Positions 37,201-38,790 of a stretch of DNA of 42,184 bases are shown one piece after another. The notes beneath the pieces are model-generated. The model saw nothing but the letters and a program-made list of their open reading frames with translations, had not been told where the DNA came from and made no database searches. The stretch lies in NCBI GenBank assembly GCA_019115845.1, contig DXCU01000047.1, positions 1-42,184 on the forward strand, in the 5' to 3' direction. This stretch comes from Candidatus Rubneribacter avistercoris (GTDB lineage Bacteria; Actinomycetota; Coriobacteriia; Coriobacteriales; Eggerthellaceae). The position numbers and the translations under genes were made by a program. Numbering within the stretch: the first letter of the stretch is position 1; the number at the start of each line of letters is the position of its first letter.

Positions 37201-38790
37201 GTGCAGATGAAGGATGGCGCGCCGGTGGAGGAGGGCCAGTCGGGCGACGACGACTTCCGCCTGGCGGCCTACCGGGTGTCGCTTGACGGCGCGCCCGAGG
37301 GCTACGCGGCCACGCGCTACCACGTGGGCGACGACCCCACGGTGGATTCGGACGCGCTGCTTGATGCAGCTAACCGGACGCTGTCTGTGGTGGAGCGCTA
37401 TCCCGACGGCACCGAGGGCGCGCTGCGCGGCGATGGGTTCGCCGTGATGGCCGTTGCGGTTGACGGGGCTTTGAACAGCCAGTATCGCGATACGTTCGCG
37501 GGCGTGGAGTACGACGTGTTGCGCAGCGTGGCGGCTCAGCGCGGGGGCGACGCGGGCTTTGTGGCCGTGCGTTCGGCCAGCATCAGTGGTCGGGCGTGGG
37601 TGGACGCCGACGACGACGGCTTGCAGGGTCGGGACGAGGCCGGCCTGGCGGGCGTGAGGGTGAGTTTGTCGCGGTACGCGTACCGTTCGGGCGCGGCGGA
37701 TGGCGATCGTTGGGAGTTCGACGAGGCGTTCGAGGCTAAAACGGCCGTCACGGCCGAGGACGGCTCCTACGCCTTCGCCGGTTTGCCGGCCGTCGGCGCG
37801 GTTGCTGCGGACGATGGCGCGGCGGAAACGCTGGTGTACGGTTACCGCGTGGTGGTGGAAGAGTTCCCGCAGGGCTTCGACGTTTCGCGGCTTGATGCGG
37901 GCGATGCCGCGGTCGATTCCGACTTGGACGAGGCGACGGCGTGGCTGCTGCCCGATGAGCCGGTGGAGGGTCTGATCGTGCTGGCCGATGCGGCTGACGG
38001 CTCCGATCCGTCCGACATCGGGAACGGGCCCGGAGGTCGCGCGTACTCGCCGGCGGCCTCGCACGACTGCGCCTGCCTTGACGCGGGCTTCGTGCCGCAC
38101 GGTCTGACGGTCATCGAGGGTCGCGTGTGGGATGACGATAACCGCAACGGTTTGCAGGATGTGGGAGAGCAGCCGCTTGTGGGCGTGGAGGTGCGCCTGG
38201 ACCGCCGGGAGGTTGCGACGGGCGGCGATGCGGCGCCCGCCTCTGCGGCCGTCGGGTCCGCTGTCGCCGGGACTGACGAGGGTTGGGTGGACGTGGCCGG
38301 CATGCCTTCGGGCGAGGATGGCGCCTATCGCTTCGAGGAGCTTCCCGTCTGCTCGGAGACGGGCGTGCCTTACCAGTACCGCGTGCGCGCGGAGGGGCCG
38401 GAGGGCTCGCACGTCACCGAGCTTGACGCGCAGGGCAACACGCGCGACAACGAGGACAACGATTTCGCGCCGCTCGATCCCGACCGCGGGGACGCGCTCG
38501 GCGCGACTGCGGCCTTGACGCCCGGCTCGGCCCGCTTTGGAGGGGCCAACGCATTTGGGCAGTCCTTCGACCTGGTGCACGTGGCAAGCTGGACGCGCGC
38601 CGACGGCAACGCGGTGGATTTGGGGCTGTGGTTTGACGAGGGAGTGATCAAGCCTCTGCCCAAGCTGGGCGACCTGTGGGCGCGCCTGCCGTTCGCGTTG
38701 ACAGTCGCGGCGGTTGTCGCCACGGCGACGATCGCCGTGCGCCGCAGGCGCAGGCGCGGGCTGGACAAGGGCGAGCCTGTGGGTGCGTAG
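7021..38790 (+). CDS. Giant cell-surface protein (about 10,589 aa) with SdrD-B-like repeats
   Basis: One uninterrupted frame of 31.8 kb encodes a protein of about 1.1 MDa. The ATG at 7021 is preferred over 6997 because aggaaggg lies 8-9 bases upstream. Order of parts: Sec signal peptide (residues 1 to about 60, cleavage near ALA-AN); acidic Ser/Ala/Glu linker; a beta-rich-looking module present twice (about 7588-8735 and 9028-9700), separated by a Gly/Ser/Asp/Pro linker (8741-8930); at least four modules of 205-225 residues (11251-13905); a long stretch to 27465 without a family I can name, in places resembling DUF11-type surface modules; 18 SdrD-B-like domains (27466-38640); and a terminal helix with an Arg-rich tail. 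The SdrD-B family forms rigid calcium-stabilised rods in Gram-positive surface proteins. An adhesin or very long surface fibre is likely, but no ligand or enzyme domain is recognisable. The gene is flanked by xpt-pbuX and by an IS element, and appears monocistronic. Confidence 0.9.
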   Translation: MNEGCSRSGKMGAASDAGGASGATLSVSRTPLWRRCVSAGLAALLAVTMMDARGVQYALAANQGQSEETAPMAETDADASSGDEASQPSAEAGSASAANGEEAASSAADPSSESDQSGVSDTETPSEGGSDAGASAVASDEGDASKGQAADPSATPATSEEESLPAPDNLVPADQVEPARNDGRGNVASLLDPRVDVSGAPRADAGFYQVGSSAAHVDVELGQLRSALGDGHLGAAYDGDCVVVTVDAPYLYFTDDGTLKETLSPAEWLQNGGQEAGMRAAVVADEVPEGWSAWTRWSAEEGYQRVGDDDVRSGVSGRIVLRYDGVEGTGTAGGRLRADSVMPSFDLRFAGDVPAGRDVSVPVGYMAGSFTASDGSVLTGMAEGFAGTVVLRNDEPAAKADFQAERIAAPAEGEEAGWLAYRVTYHVPEGYPAASGIGLSWSDGYDRSAPAADGDAALPVLLDVTGLSDQDVAAIDPSDTAAAVAAGASVLGAGADGRWALSAEDERAVAPGETVVLYAAVPYETSKNANGGGWLLSFAGAAKLRPYARYNVGGVTEFAGSFEEAGIALAPAAPSDEGGATGESGEPDESGGSDNSDKPGESDDPGNPDKPDGSNVPGDDASADASANNPALEIPDEWQPPEGSNRLPGMYADLDTALADRISLLRASQMTQDHFQPYLTQDGAEKVSDNLFMVRTTDAPPTVTLQAAMTSLPVGGYLSGVEFHLNIPYLYQNAGGALVGVYTEAEWEANKANNPAANADNKRMYFTIDSPDTFFQYYQLYKDPGDGTPLTEITKETYSDEKGLTGKYILKYVGANGLGQFDNQFQRATFSLRFAGNIPENAGGTVQLGGTADSCYNRDGTLVAQGPIKISPDDSSGTLVRQMSFIVTNLKWEHAAECVHTPVLWDKYNYAVYKVTITNTSPTEDSVIDRFEHFFRFQNVTTDGGWGMRPEDLMAWKVEDGQIVPNDNFDAQHNELTLVGVPGQGGALIYDTTAWTDDQYNQLDMATFANVKDVDPNAESICYQTGGQDGLISFYTKDGEGTLISTEGGAKPDNKDHTTLLVALPYTTNIPRNGLGASEAFQRAYFELETTVHFGKLGENDYTWTKFLETSNGFDEPDPGFSLEKWAIDRSSGDGSESLSNRGKDRLGYLSGYVINNMQSTGNMPLFGSRASGGDFDSTGELEPGQESHPEGSDIGPALVDTLPGGWEFGNVEITLPQVEAEAEGEEALGPQLSDYYYVAEGEEHPEAAALQFEVEDSAGTRQWIGLDLPPTRIENEEDGSIKSVTWRFGGEGRANSLAAELEARGYGAKVGSSAGQNGLFTGRFRLLFHEPVGTTEKIPGQVQVNGFMLEPGPAHDAKEYLNSARLEYAQRLWVTASQTAGDGVQSGYQYFNRASDPATAVLQPLLPLAPTVDAKAYADADQAADPDATLEDKSSVPLDVHSAGWRYSFGNPGSSMFEPAQITVGPLPLVDTGENKLMSSVEVSHLSLSPGLVETLGDFAGIDVTYRVYDDNDEEWKTATKTIDSNQIKSYFDQDANAYVIPNSYWAWIPSEDDPDKDNPYRQRLLETVTVRYDRVYGSQPAEDIQAFIDVFGTGKVVGTYGVEAAFETLYQQEDWNMRGADTSVLEVFPVEPRVSSVAYTDAQVPNQDPLTTSADAPEKNPLEVPLSRHQSGWRFAIWNNSAALMEPALITVGPLPRNESGSEPRGFVTSHVSLSAELLASGEGVSASFAVYDNAGGTSTVDLDWDGLKGYLNSEGDLVVPAEAWGGGYLASATVRFETFRGNAPAGGINGGAYVDVFGTPTLMDVMHLQAEFSTDYEVEEWNKSSTDRSYIATTTIKPTVTSSYGWSWQGAELSGAIPYRWGFAEGEQAWVQAQLANPTEAEADKVALDVSASGITADPLAGARGFLPNGVAIEGFRDAADAPATGEGALCGADGAAGGRAAVRHESGTIEGVELYAFDNLPTEDDAAVPVRSFNAEALAKWIDNGVLTIPDTEFPQDAPVALVRVKYAHLSAQSSMVVRMLGYMNTHGAPVAGSANHTYQNSITTSAHFFPVTDAYGDGIECKSSATVLIGQLGTVTTAHSFKPADVRPTDGPTESTDGGSIEVAAHAENVGYRLSFQNTSYARSDESTITLDVQGIARRGAEDEDNTVRGFQTKTVEVSADILKLGANRDGSTAFEKALLFFLDPTTGEQAGEAFEMDAQAVQSALASADSFTLTVGEGVLADRAGQYLSKIELRYASIDPVTSGATLGIELTGKADWYDDHVAAQTFEQKGAFDTRIPSSQKAVLRVERPAAELHTYVQYATADDGTECEDPNYTNRGGSDDNTRTQVVVPYDRDFTMWATVQNERNVSVLDDLDVVLTMPLKYETGIKQEDGSTVDAWTGFHVTSFTVNQDILSCFPQGQVGTIRLTGYAPDADANASAVVKELRPVADPSAGWDAGDTTLNGNEVAGFADERGTFYPVENGQVTIEESAVAALGIQNLLTIELASWKNMQEDDASANSEAETQVITVHGFEDSMFGTEDTFQAQTINHLGGFRAGDKASSYEVKRTDLSGVYVSKMYFDAVNRVGYYDEDTASSGQRLTTYTQGTMDSNHARQSHGNVQPEYGEQNCALNLGYKAQGSYLVDFRQVNSLDGPEYSCYMQYGSYRDNEQREISYYNDAIKPVSYNTGLQMTINQELPSDVFDAYYVLVRAQALPFLENMDVTYADGSVMSVSGDEVRAQAKNGAADSVRMDSKGNPYFRLNLLRLEDGEHVPDYGKDSGDAYSYRDPFSAYKTDATPKGVQLVESVSYTLSINQCQYTDAINQAGDGRGNTANLPDYGTWFGDNLQYDNPDWINLMSFEVTGRFYKTCDNRQSVTTVTVRAGGDYSGNNRAGHKAVTRYDDGSGTSSHKSEWSYDNRKWGHKTTYSHVDYEGQMSHLQTISQVSVIDDGNYVRKGVNTDLAYELDVDDSVKFADDQKFYVSFYRKYTNNLVSLSGSDYNDWNYGRISFADRVVLQDTFPVCFPNDELGYYGFLSTGIGIPADSGVLSKLQSQLAKQQGAVAPELRLTTKQWQKDESAAGGYAENEGAARTIAVTTEGTFERDASGAERKLSDETIADLLGATAADGTVYVQFARPDEEPAVEIKSMVETGRKPFVIDLHENEFIAELSIELGAYAGDVDGAGETHQRYNGEADGTETDIDLHVLGRPYVYGSQENPLTGGATAVSDATNTVSAISYLNEDPDTPISSPAWNYYDNHDRSSDPAAFTGYLIPLRYRYTLHGENDVTDTPYPVVYDFNENNDTPTKTIYEARFQNVEDGTPGVDDAKRASHISHVTLTSDLDDSSRLQTVYVPQRLVPGGQGYSENWLRVVSLSFVANGKTVELSWEDLVDAGVVSSQANAKGDYEVDLEAYLRQDLKNQLDGDPDTVSQELVTTYKATTDTNSIDGYRDDPAVDVEYVKAHISSISLTFDSPNADRYDPTTMLDSGKYLANEEGGYAFSYECVLVDRTLDAFQNSSSADEGWDRLATPTFSKQVTNSYTYSSSLSDATPIRHDLSVSNVETKDPNHNTPSAVSSDPTFSYHARHRLGLLEMSMARGTKITVEGADGSPTERTLFAYDRDDRSLASPSSADPLAGEPTNIPDRNLYAGDYVEYTLTIQAGEDANLPLEQATGRFSVAAGQRIVGWEVADDSTAVGADGKTLPVTAKIGSAEGGAQGMREAPAQEDLSVAEGQEQYEHNCELVLTVGDASLNPDDAQMQQGTFVNIRVITQLTSELGDDGYDSEEGVAFQDDEPAWKGKSPTAQFMVTAAPKHGFAQYRVRDVRSARYPSKQMDALRGTSTSYNTSYGTDDGSSSTHFYREITQDARLDGQEQLGIRATSALTFYTHNNSRSYGARIAAEWLEVDPNAGSSATVEKNPADTDGNPMKLTVSDLKNPTYHVEDMTVTVLFTKDHDEKGNPVGVPIFELTDTPKLASSVGSADGPKDVGYPEGIVKSEAGPDPDNPGRPDVKVEYYEPSQGAWLEYDALETLMKQQGPAETDHVVNDSVLRTATGVRWTYYDVPARAEGDAGEFLLDDVALIGVGRYHDVRLDEGTVASKEQATSWGFDQYLDVSFTHRHNESEPLFSKGSVEVEAAPALHGTWLTKQDDYNDYVRVTVSRRTPVMQFHNQVFQTQEQAVAGYDAEADQKLGYIPGETFWYKDTLRNVKEGTNPGVSDLQGELYNPVFYERIPADYLKQALGIDAGANVTADYLKEQIKQHLRWTDRDGNNVTTARTTDVGMELSVELVDESEAPDYGGAMTYASTSEVSTPAGGKPFADLNPTDSGVSENTTFYLFKISWEPAAGTEGGNLADATDLAPVDRVKAGNTRMEIGDTIELWFPVQAALDGLPQVYTDLDQAALSSGTTGAEPAYFPRLGEYAANSYYYSSNHSADPLGGPQFTSSTVSSYGMTKVNNGDVLMDLDSLLHESGFTGDRPDDTDLWETFDGSLTYLPGEINDTDDSFLDKDMRTLNNCQTARYSPQRPSDATTESWPEAKRYTRTDTSSSSTHTRYALSFDKLCLTPRIGALLENETEVPVVWSQTRVHLQKAWIATASEFVVKGDDPAMDNGSAPNYDSARVYDSGRDPHRSYTGTFEWQTSYQGVLWGQHTTALQYNQDFTARLQALNYGDRTLDGVEFTYVLPRGVEPVFADDGSTVEVDAQVLAQAVSAASPGADPYAEETWNDISDDLVKVEVVQRPDGDYEGYDAPSAVQDPAAYRDGKALKANTEDLSADLSMSSYEAEAAAAGDVESYRDSPQPWVLKITVEQPLGKWFYRAQDGSEVNTSDPDDYADGGYKINVDVPVHVFANNANGEWSDRVLVRPVDTSRSEGMGSRSSAYYQVFDIDHWEGATAQADKAHNVQPYGMDWRWASWYGTGYKQLYGSPNMPAVNGKTVQNNTVSADDLSVKVANTSAIAWGKAYKDAGSEAPLYAQTGTTAVQREPLVRVWNTLGENGVSGSVADYYLMQEADHRQLNVHMENRYWWNDIQKTSYQNHYHNYATDGGARGDLVLPVVTTVLPQGIAPVDRDTGLPYSPSPDVEQDFDQADWGVSYTDGATANEPDANAEDMRPGFRATVTYEKVTMTDTDGDTAASDGEEYRYVVRFLPQGDDLDAPDGAVGAGNSEQRIKSDGAGLFSFDIVTYEEPVREEGDPEQVENSYENVRSYVSSAMGGYRFISDTDIGGNPYLVGAEKQSSGDLRLDARASKDYPTAPVPSNCMADEGTREEVPFNWLPGFSGTYAEMGDMRNTTANEEGDVSLGDVVEREGLPLLVEDYAFRPAWSLTEESTQALDGDDAAVYQDAFSNRAAGSADQIPDAGSYAALKLRTSYPSFTSSYEVEADPVRPLDGADPSATGTTNTGDGAKGDLAGGDGEVLDADGGKTGEADQSWQYGDEPWYALTVKNNLADEENLGSSGALAHGKLVFSFHLPEQVTFYNKATLDSNNYADYEDDDYQFFVERTYTPRGQTDQVTETLTPKQLRAAGWTVNVTAQPDYGANNYSDPDYAKPDYDDPDDAGAGSTAKPKSHEGEVLVVELAPPDDATDAEFDGSNSMLEAYWKDGIRPDGYFGMGDVITLKVRTVIDNLGDEESAAEGMPETYREQLENIRTWDGEGSQAYVTTHDRTLGWTDEWTHTYSDNYTGDEGAAGETKTKPKLPADPDFPVKDFSDQTPDRFTFDNRVEDAPGYLDEGDPSNPDDDVQVPDTDYDADGELDDIYTAAAAGWFKVAKPSASIRADTLDQRSLVSDPDFGVVLGDDAHERGSTTMMVTQAINTGGAVNSFIVDWQVPYWATGQGSVLDAPFGNSSMAIGRTQPGVERVSTGVWEIGGTEYTQEEKESIEQQLRVYVLVRQASTSYTDSANGYEEQNGPSYQDKENFALAGTSKDRDYYKAGEWKLVGDPNGYVVSDKQNVEIPLSTERGKDVRQVRWIITAGSLDDTNAGRACPVPQGLRLAVDAAVDDDASDETREFTFGSQEPDDVDPQRANVGWTPLKNPDGTSYQRDKYGVVRIEAQTPMPKGITSNAAAVVCNTLVMETPRIPEGAAATSAAELPTYVAVDDDDLAEAEAASEVALAAGESAAVMEAANGGGAFVASTDEGLEAARAAGLTVLDVGDGDAGGTETDDAESIVPTSIVHLNHFASATPRYDDTKYLRSDDARARAGFYRDPEYPYLAFDMHQSYFEGGGLSGYAWSNFSTRPTIDPRASRMMRYQLTLSNLSNKQLEALGLYDERHGEDYCSNPQLSVILPFIEAFGAAEGLTPDDFEFVSYDNYTSEDCPLNPAYTSSPTIEKKPVLDDEGKPTYDDNGEQVFEEVTRPAANLDDATPLWTYYVAETEMSESSAGDYSFAPGAYQEQSNGGLGMPEPYVGGDLLVADKLGSADSQVNRKFMSWHFAGTEDSGNQNLGRLEAGSTLVVEFMMPIREDANGAIVKELLTASGYGYKQGNFNGYVPAVQTGESKIGITRDTRDVNLDGINNQKMIMKQMESMGFASNNTTLQTKYASSQVNTLFTIGSSNVNGPVAVPEGTSYTYLNSIDNVGANETSALGFVRSAMLDILPYEGDKYASSPGEGNEGVPRNSQWNGWLDDLDSIKMTRAVPDGLLGDRVDQELGESECSIWVGPFKREGGALVPQTEAELPELYRLSGDADRLKWMNALYYDVRDNKGAGMADLGFVSLSEFKQYCADHPAEAEKLKKAIRALWGQVLNDDVFIYPLGTIRLTYDLRAPLNLPKYLGNLSGDPVFDMDAEANPGRAEQLADTMQKNTFASRVNSGRSATDDENTSVTEYASAGAFVDAPAERGYIGDYVWLDPDWDRLQNDTDGELTQDGLGRETTYHLADNGRWLLSTDKSIDPDTGVWEGLHGNGSRTADLFRDLDYDGEAEDPGINGVKVELLNAYGQPVNRDGQASSLVNDPALTDGKDQWVVCDPETGEPIINQNGGYDLAEAGAPYSYVTESDYYDNKGYYILSNLAPGEYRLRFTFPKEYAGYTLSTRSIGPDDDGDGVADTAMTIEHRADDLATADVDETALVATSDVIQVDAVAFDEEALKAGQPDQVHAAYDARMTSYDVGIAMPATYEGVVYRDDLLADGSPEGDKGEDAIDGVLDYYGTGIDDTLGSGTAAEEKRLARMTVTVHDYDPVTGEVSDGPALDADGKPAVQETEADGAFSFSLQTGRHYVVTCEDEYGTQLLKPTLYVRSNDPLEFPVRPGATGADGVWDNDLQLKEGRGITRAFEAVVPVDTDGKAVYEQDGEAWTGLAHYRKLALGWIDGTKGYLGNFVWEDKDYDGVQDMDEPGVPGVKVTLETYWWNPDKDGGAGWEQLVDPATKKPVLQTQTTSASGLYLFRDVPTYVADPLGAQPDLDEDQKDKYLAGYRLRIAEGDLANLTTDWGVTLRNVDVGEENDSDLSTAPVADTADGESYWMNEEGLASGSDDDLAFDQMIVIAGEADNQTVDANTCEIKLPDGSTSTYDLANAQRIEKWDAGLVAVPTASVTGRVWHDADYDGLQKRDELGNWDASEPGLAGQQVTLTQWYYDGSAWQQNTAFGADRWTKGIVTGGSAATGTVTVSTDAEGRYVFDNLPVAYTTDDGQHYLAAYRVTLDDVNHDADGEPWLLTRYHQGEDEASISLDSDVATLGQPLVVTDRYAAGAAGTDEGARALDGLIILADKVADAGTAHPLVDDQASQVAVAANDSFDGQAAVYDWLTCVADENGQVRGGDVGELPAPRPSISGFVWLDADNDGIRDAEEMQAAAGAGADDLPNGVEVTLERYVPDGNGSWMKDPGWTDLTARTATQQPVASAIVPTGDDADTGGADSDVAGGSDAGGAAGDSSAGGDADAGSNADAATEQPGVFVFENLLASKSDGANGRVPYAYRVRVSDARYADGNLMMAKYQEGDSYQVDSDLRFEDGFLMAADAAGAAVEYDVLLDVADDQSFGANVMRDQPVSGNPNYQETNPGTQDAATLIYDAAKASDRASNDAGVIVPPKHTVAGRLWQDADNDGLIDEGEEGLSGKKVTLKQWKRAADGTWSAAGVDLTATTQTDGSFSFDNLPTYVRGVGGEVLLAGYTLEAAGSGADGIGDLPLARLLSDSPQQDGANSTMRGPADAAANAGVYGQDSYPLRWNEQNSQDSNANGLVRSVLDGRLVLASRADDTTTNAYRVDAGGLSFDVSAGQDELRMNGGVVPDAKGSITGVVWNDADRDGMRTEDGDDKPVDGRRVYLTQWYLGDNGQWVQNTAFGAGGDGGPVGSVSTLTDGEGRYSFDNLTSYVRVGADDFRLAAYRVSVLLPDGELASVCHAGTDRTIDSDLAAPAEGLKVGELFETFDDGAGATTQLREDGFIILAQKQDASAAVPWYTGTFNGVTYDALAGREQQRGGDAGVVDEPRATVSGVLWWDANHDGLYNSQAAVGTAPEAVLPGRTVHLAAWYRNEEQGAWERYAAADQEATSGSDGRFSFDVAASAQVDGVRRLLGYTLAADGQTYSDAGSAGVGGLPITSVQVDSPTSDSANSKVRRPNDTSVEAPQTAEDYAIAWAGEDGADDQGTVDGRRVLDGRVVVAAADKDGMNDAYELSGYNVAFAEDENRMHGGFVPAEQGKVEGLVWKDLDYDGVQEDGEPGIGSRQVYLTQWYLGDDGQWVQNASFGLGGNGGPAGSVSTLTDSEGRYSFEGLAPYVQMKDGAPVDQTVRGDDDFRLASYRVSVQGPEGDEVVTRFHAGSDSSKDSDAVVTADGTPLPLYQQYEDARADGAVIVAHPVADGDAPAVYAADYAGVSYDPVRAEERVFGGDAGFTDREPAFVSGRIWDDADRDGVQDDPADEPGVAGLTVTLERWYFDADADEWKIAPAGALETTATGADGAYRFEVPTTITVDGTVRLAGYKVRVDGAHLGALPEAWGVTQRRAGDDRALDSDLAEAVKPALFGAPAAAGGTRYLTDDGEFIVPAQPAADGSQYAVAGPGGASYDAARGFEDDTWDGGLVAVPTARIEGVVWDDANSDGLRDETAEHGVDGQQVLLEQYVLKNGAWERNDAFGAAGTAAVTAATNAEGRYVFDNLPTAWTDTATSRSYLASYKVYVGALAGDRLLTRYHAVLDAGPAASVGVDSDADGADAAGWHPLHDQVVADDGSVQTRPGDRIVLAAAAAGASGAFIGEDPATNRSYDLLAAAHEATAGGDAGLVELPAAEVSGVLWWDVNHDGLYNAQAEGDTAPEDVLSGRAVRLAAWMLDDQGAWQRYAAGDQEALTGGDGRFSFTVAASAADGNVRRLLGYTLAVDGQAFDAAGSAGVGGLPVTALQADSPTSDNDNSKVRRPGDASVAAPQNAGDYAIAWNTGAGADDPAHRVLGGRMVVAERTQPGMVADYDRLGYNLAFAQDENRMNGGFIPAETGSIEGVVWEDADYDGVQGDPAQEPGIEGHGVYLTQWYLGSDGTWVQNADFSRTTTTDGEGRYVFEGLPSFVRLAADGSFAPAGHATDDFRLASYRVSVDAPGEGRIVTHYHAGDNPQADSDALLVAGEATIPLYEQFVSADGAERSDGAVIVAHPVAADDARSPYGVEYAGVMFDLVRAQTNPVSGGDAGEHLVATTHIAGVVWEDADGNGLQNERSEVSGSSEGYRPEAGIDGVDVVLTRYVPDADNADGDGDGWKVDESFTPMVQATGQGVDGFGRSSHGVYRFDGLDAWGTVDGAPVVYAYRVELARPDEVKASWLLSVPRLGEDGTFDSDLFQDGLLAERAAQEHLVLLGLADEGTALDNRVQAPASRADGAASLATYDLARVLSRDHDDAGLMAPPANAIAGTLWVDANYDGVISDGEELLAGKRVALSTWLLGEDGWTKTGEASQLTNGAGRFEFGGLAASALDEDGVRRLAGYTLAVDGSQGPEGTGGLPVTALQTNSPAADDLNSKVRRPGDGSVVPPASEEDRAIAWTEAHVAESDKSVLDGRIVLARPAAEDDATVNGSYVLEGFDVAEGRSELRMNGGFGPFPFGVLEGVVWDDANYDGTQDLASPGEEGLESGMPGQAVRVTQWYREGGEWVRNEAFGRTAITDERGRYRFENLAPYVQMKDGAPVEEGQSGDDDFRLAAYRVSLDGAPEGYAATRYHVGDDPTVDSDALLDAANRTLSVVERYPDGTEGALRGDGFAVMAVAVDGALNSQYRDTFAGVEYDVLRSVAAQRGGDAGFVAVRSASISGRAWVDADDDGLQGRDEAGLAGVRVSLSRYAYRSGAADGDRWEFDEAFEAKTAVTAEDGSYAFAGLPAVGAVAADDGAAETLVYGYRVVVEEFPQGFDVSRLDAGDAAVDSDLDEATAWLLPDEPVEGLIVLADAADGSDPSDIGNGPGGRAYSPAASHDCACLDAGFVPHGLTVIEGRVWDDDNRNGLQDVGEQPLVGVEVRLDRREVATGGDAAPASAAVGSAVAGTDEGWVDVAGMPSGEDGAYRFEELPVCSETGVPYQYRVRAEGPEGSHVTELDAQGNTRDNEDNDFAPLDPDRGDALGATAALTPGSARFGGANAFGQSFDLVHVASWTRADGNAVDLGLWFDEGVIKPLPKLGDLWARLPFALTVAAVVATATIAVRRRRRRGLDKGEPVGA
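7204..7587 (+). repeat. Acidic Ser/Ala/Glu-rich linker
   Basis: This segment just after the signal peptide is dominated by Ala, Ser, Glu, Asp and Gly with almost no hydrophobic residues. It is expected to be disordered and to act as a spacer. A second linker of this kind (8741-8930) uses short Gly-Glu-Ser/Asp-Asn-Pro-Asp-Lys-Pro units. Confidence 0.65.
7588..9700 (+). repeat. Duplicated N-terminal module (N1 and N2)
   Basis: Two modules share an ordered set of features: a PYLY segment followed by an AEW motif (N1 APYLYF...PAEW near 7761-7825; N2 IPYLYQ...EAEW near 9200-9270), then an L(R/K)Y(D/V)G motif, then (D/S)LRFAG(D/N)(V/I)P (N1 near 8060, N2 near 9510). They have diverged well beyond recent duplication. 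N2 visibly uses more A/T-ending codons than N1. Confidence 0.65.
11251..13905 (+). repeat. Four tandem modules of about 205-225 residues
   Basis: Modules begin near 11251, 11920, 12541 and 13252. The first two are clearly alike: each opens with a short proline-valine segment, has SGWR, (I)TVGPLP, a SHVSLS/SHLSLS strand, a YDN/YDD motif and a dVFGT motif about 40 residues before its end. The third and fourth keep the spacing and several strands but have diverged. The domain family is not known to me; composition suggests beta-sandwich modules. Confidence 0.6.
31018..32211 (+). repeat. Class A-B domain pair (domains 6-7)
   Basis: Domain 6 is class A: it has a GYTLEAAG segment, then GGxxDLPLA...DSPQQDGANSTMR and ends LRMNGG. 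Domain 7 is class B: it has the strand YLTQWYLGDNGQWVQN, then a DDFRLAAYRVSV segment. The same A-then-B order recurs at 32212, 34585 and 36400. Confidence 0.7.
32212..33990 (+). repeat. Class A-B-C domain triad (domains 8-10)
   Basis: Domain 8 (32212) is class A, marked by LWWDANHDGLYN, RRLLGYTLAADG, NSKVRRPND and ENRMHGGF. Domain 9 (32836) is class B, marked by YLTQWYLGDDGQWVQN and APYVQMKDGAPV. Domain 10 (33433) is class C, marked by VTLERWYFDADADEWK. This is the first complete triad in the array. Confidence 0.7.
34585..36399 (+). repeat. Class A-B-C domain triad (domains 12-14)
   Basis: Domain 12 (34585) matches domain 8 closely (LWWDVNHDGLYN, RRLLGYTLAVDGQ, NSKVRRPGD). Domain 13 (35194) matches domains 7 and 9 (YLTQWYLGSDGTWVQN). 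Domain 14 (35782) is class C (VVLTRYVPDADN) and resembles domain 5. A single class D domain (33991) separates this triad from the previous one. Confidence 0.7.
36400..38106 (+). repeat. Class A-B-C domain triad (domains 15-17)
   Basis: Domain 15 (36400) is class A (LLAGKRVALSTW, RRLAGYTLAVDG, NSKVRRPGDGS). Domain 16 (36979) is class B and shares APYVQMKDGAPV and DDDFRLA(A/S)YRVS with domain 9. Domain 17 (37576) is class C (VRVSLSRYAYRSG). This triad is more diverged from the other two than they are from each other. Confidence 0.65.
38656..38787 (+). other. C-terminal membrane anchor with degenerate sortase-like motif
   Basis: LPKLG at 38656-38670 is followed by Asp, a hydrophobic helix of about 18 residues (38689-38742) and a run of six Arg, then a short polar tail. 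The layout is that of an LPxTG cell-wall sorting signal (LPKTGD is a common form), but the Thr that sortase cleaves after is replaced by Leu. Either a variant sortase is used or the protein stays membrane-anchored. Confidence 0.7.

Larger units (their letters stand above)
27466..38640 (+). repeat. Array of 18 SdrD-B-like domains
   Basis: Domain starts: 27466, 28288, 28879, 29530, 30238, 31018, 31621, 32212, 32836, 33433, 33991, 34585, 35194, 35782, 36400, 36979, 37576 and 38107. Nearly all open with G-x-V/L-W-x-D-x-(D/N)-x-DG followed by an acidic residue, the EF-hand-like calcium site of SdrD-B domains. They continue with a V-x-L strand, a GRYxFxNL-type strand and an AYRV-type strand. Spacing is 177-274 residues, most often near 200, roughly twice the usual SdrD-B length. 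The additional conserved segment ends in a GGDAG or MNGGF motif just before the next domain. The second domain is the most divergent. Confidence 0.85.

Noticed and set aside
27466-38640. Regular repeats as a possible CRISPR or satellite array
   Set aside because: The period is about 600 bp, in frame throughout, and diverged at the DNA level while the protein pattern is kept. These are protein domains.
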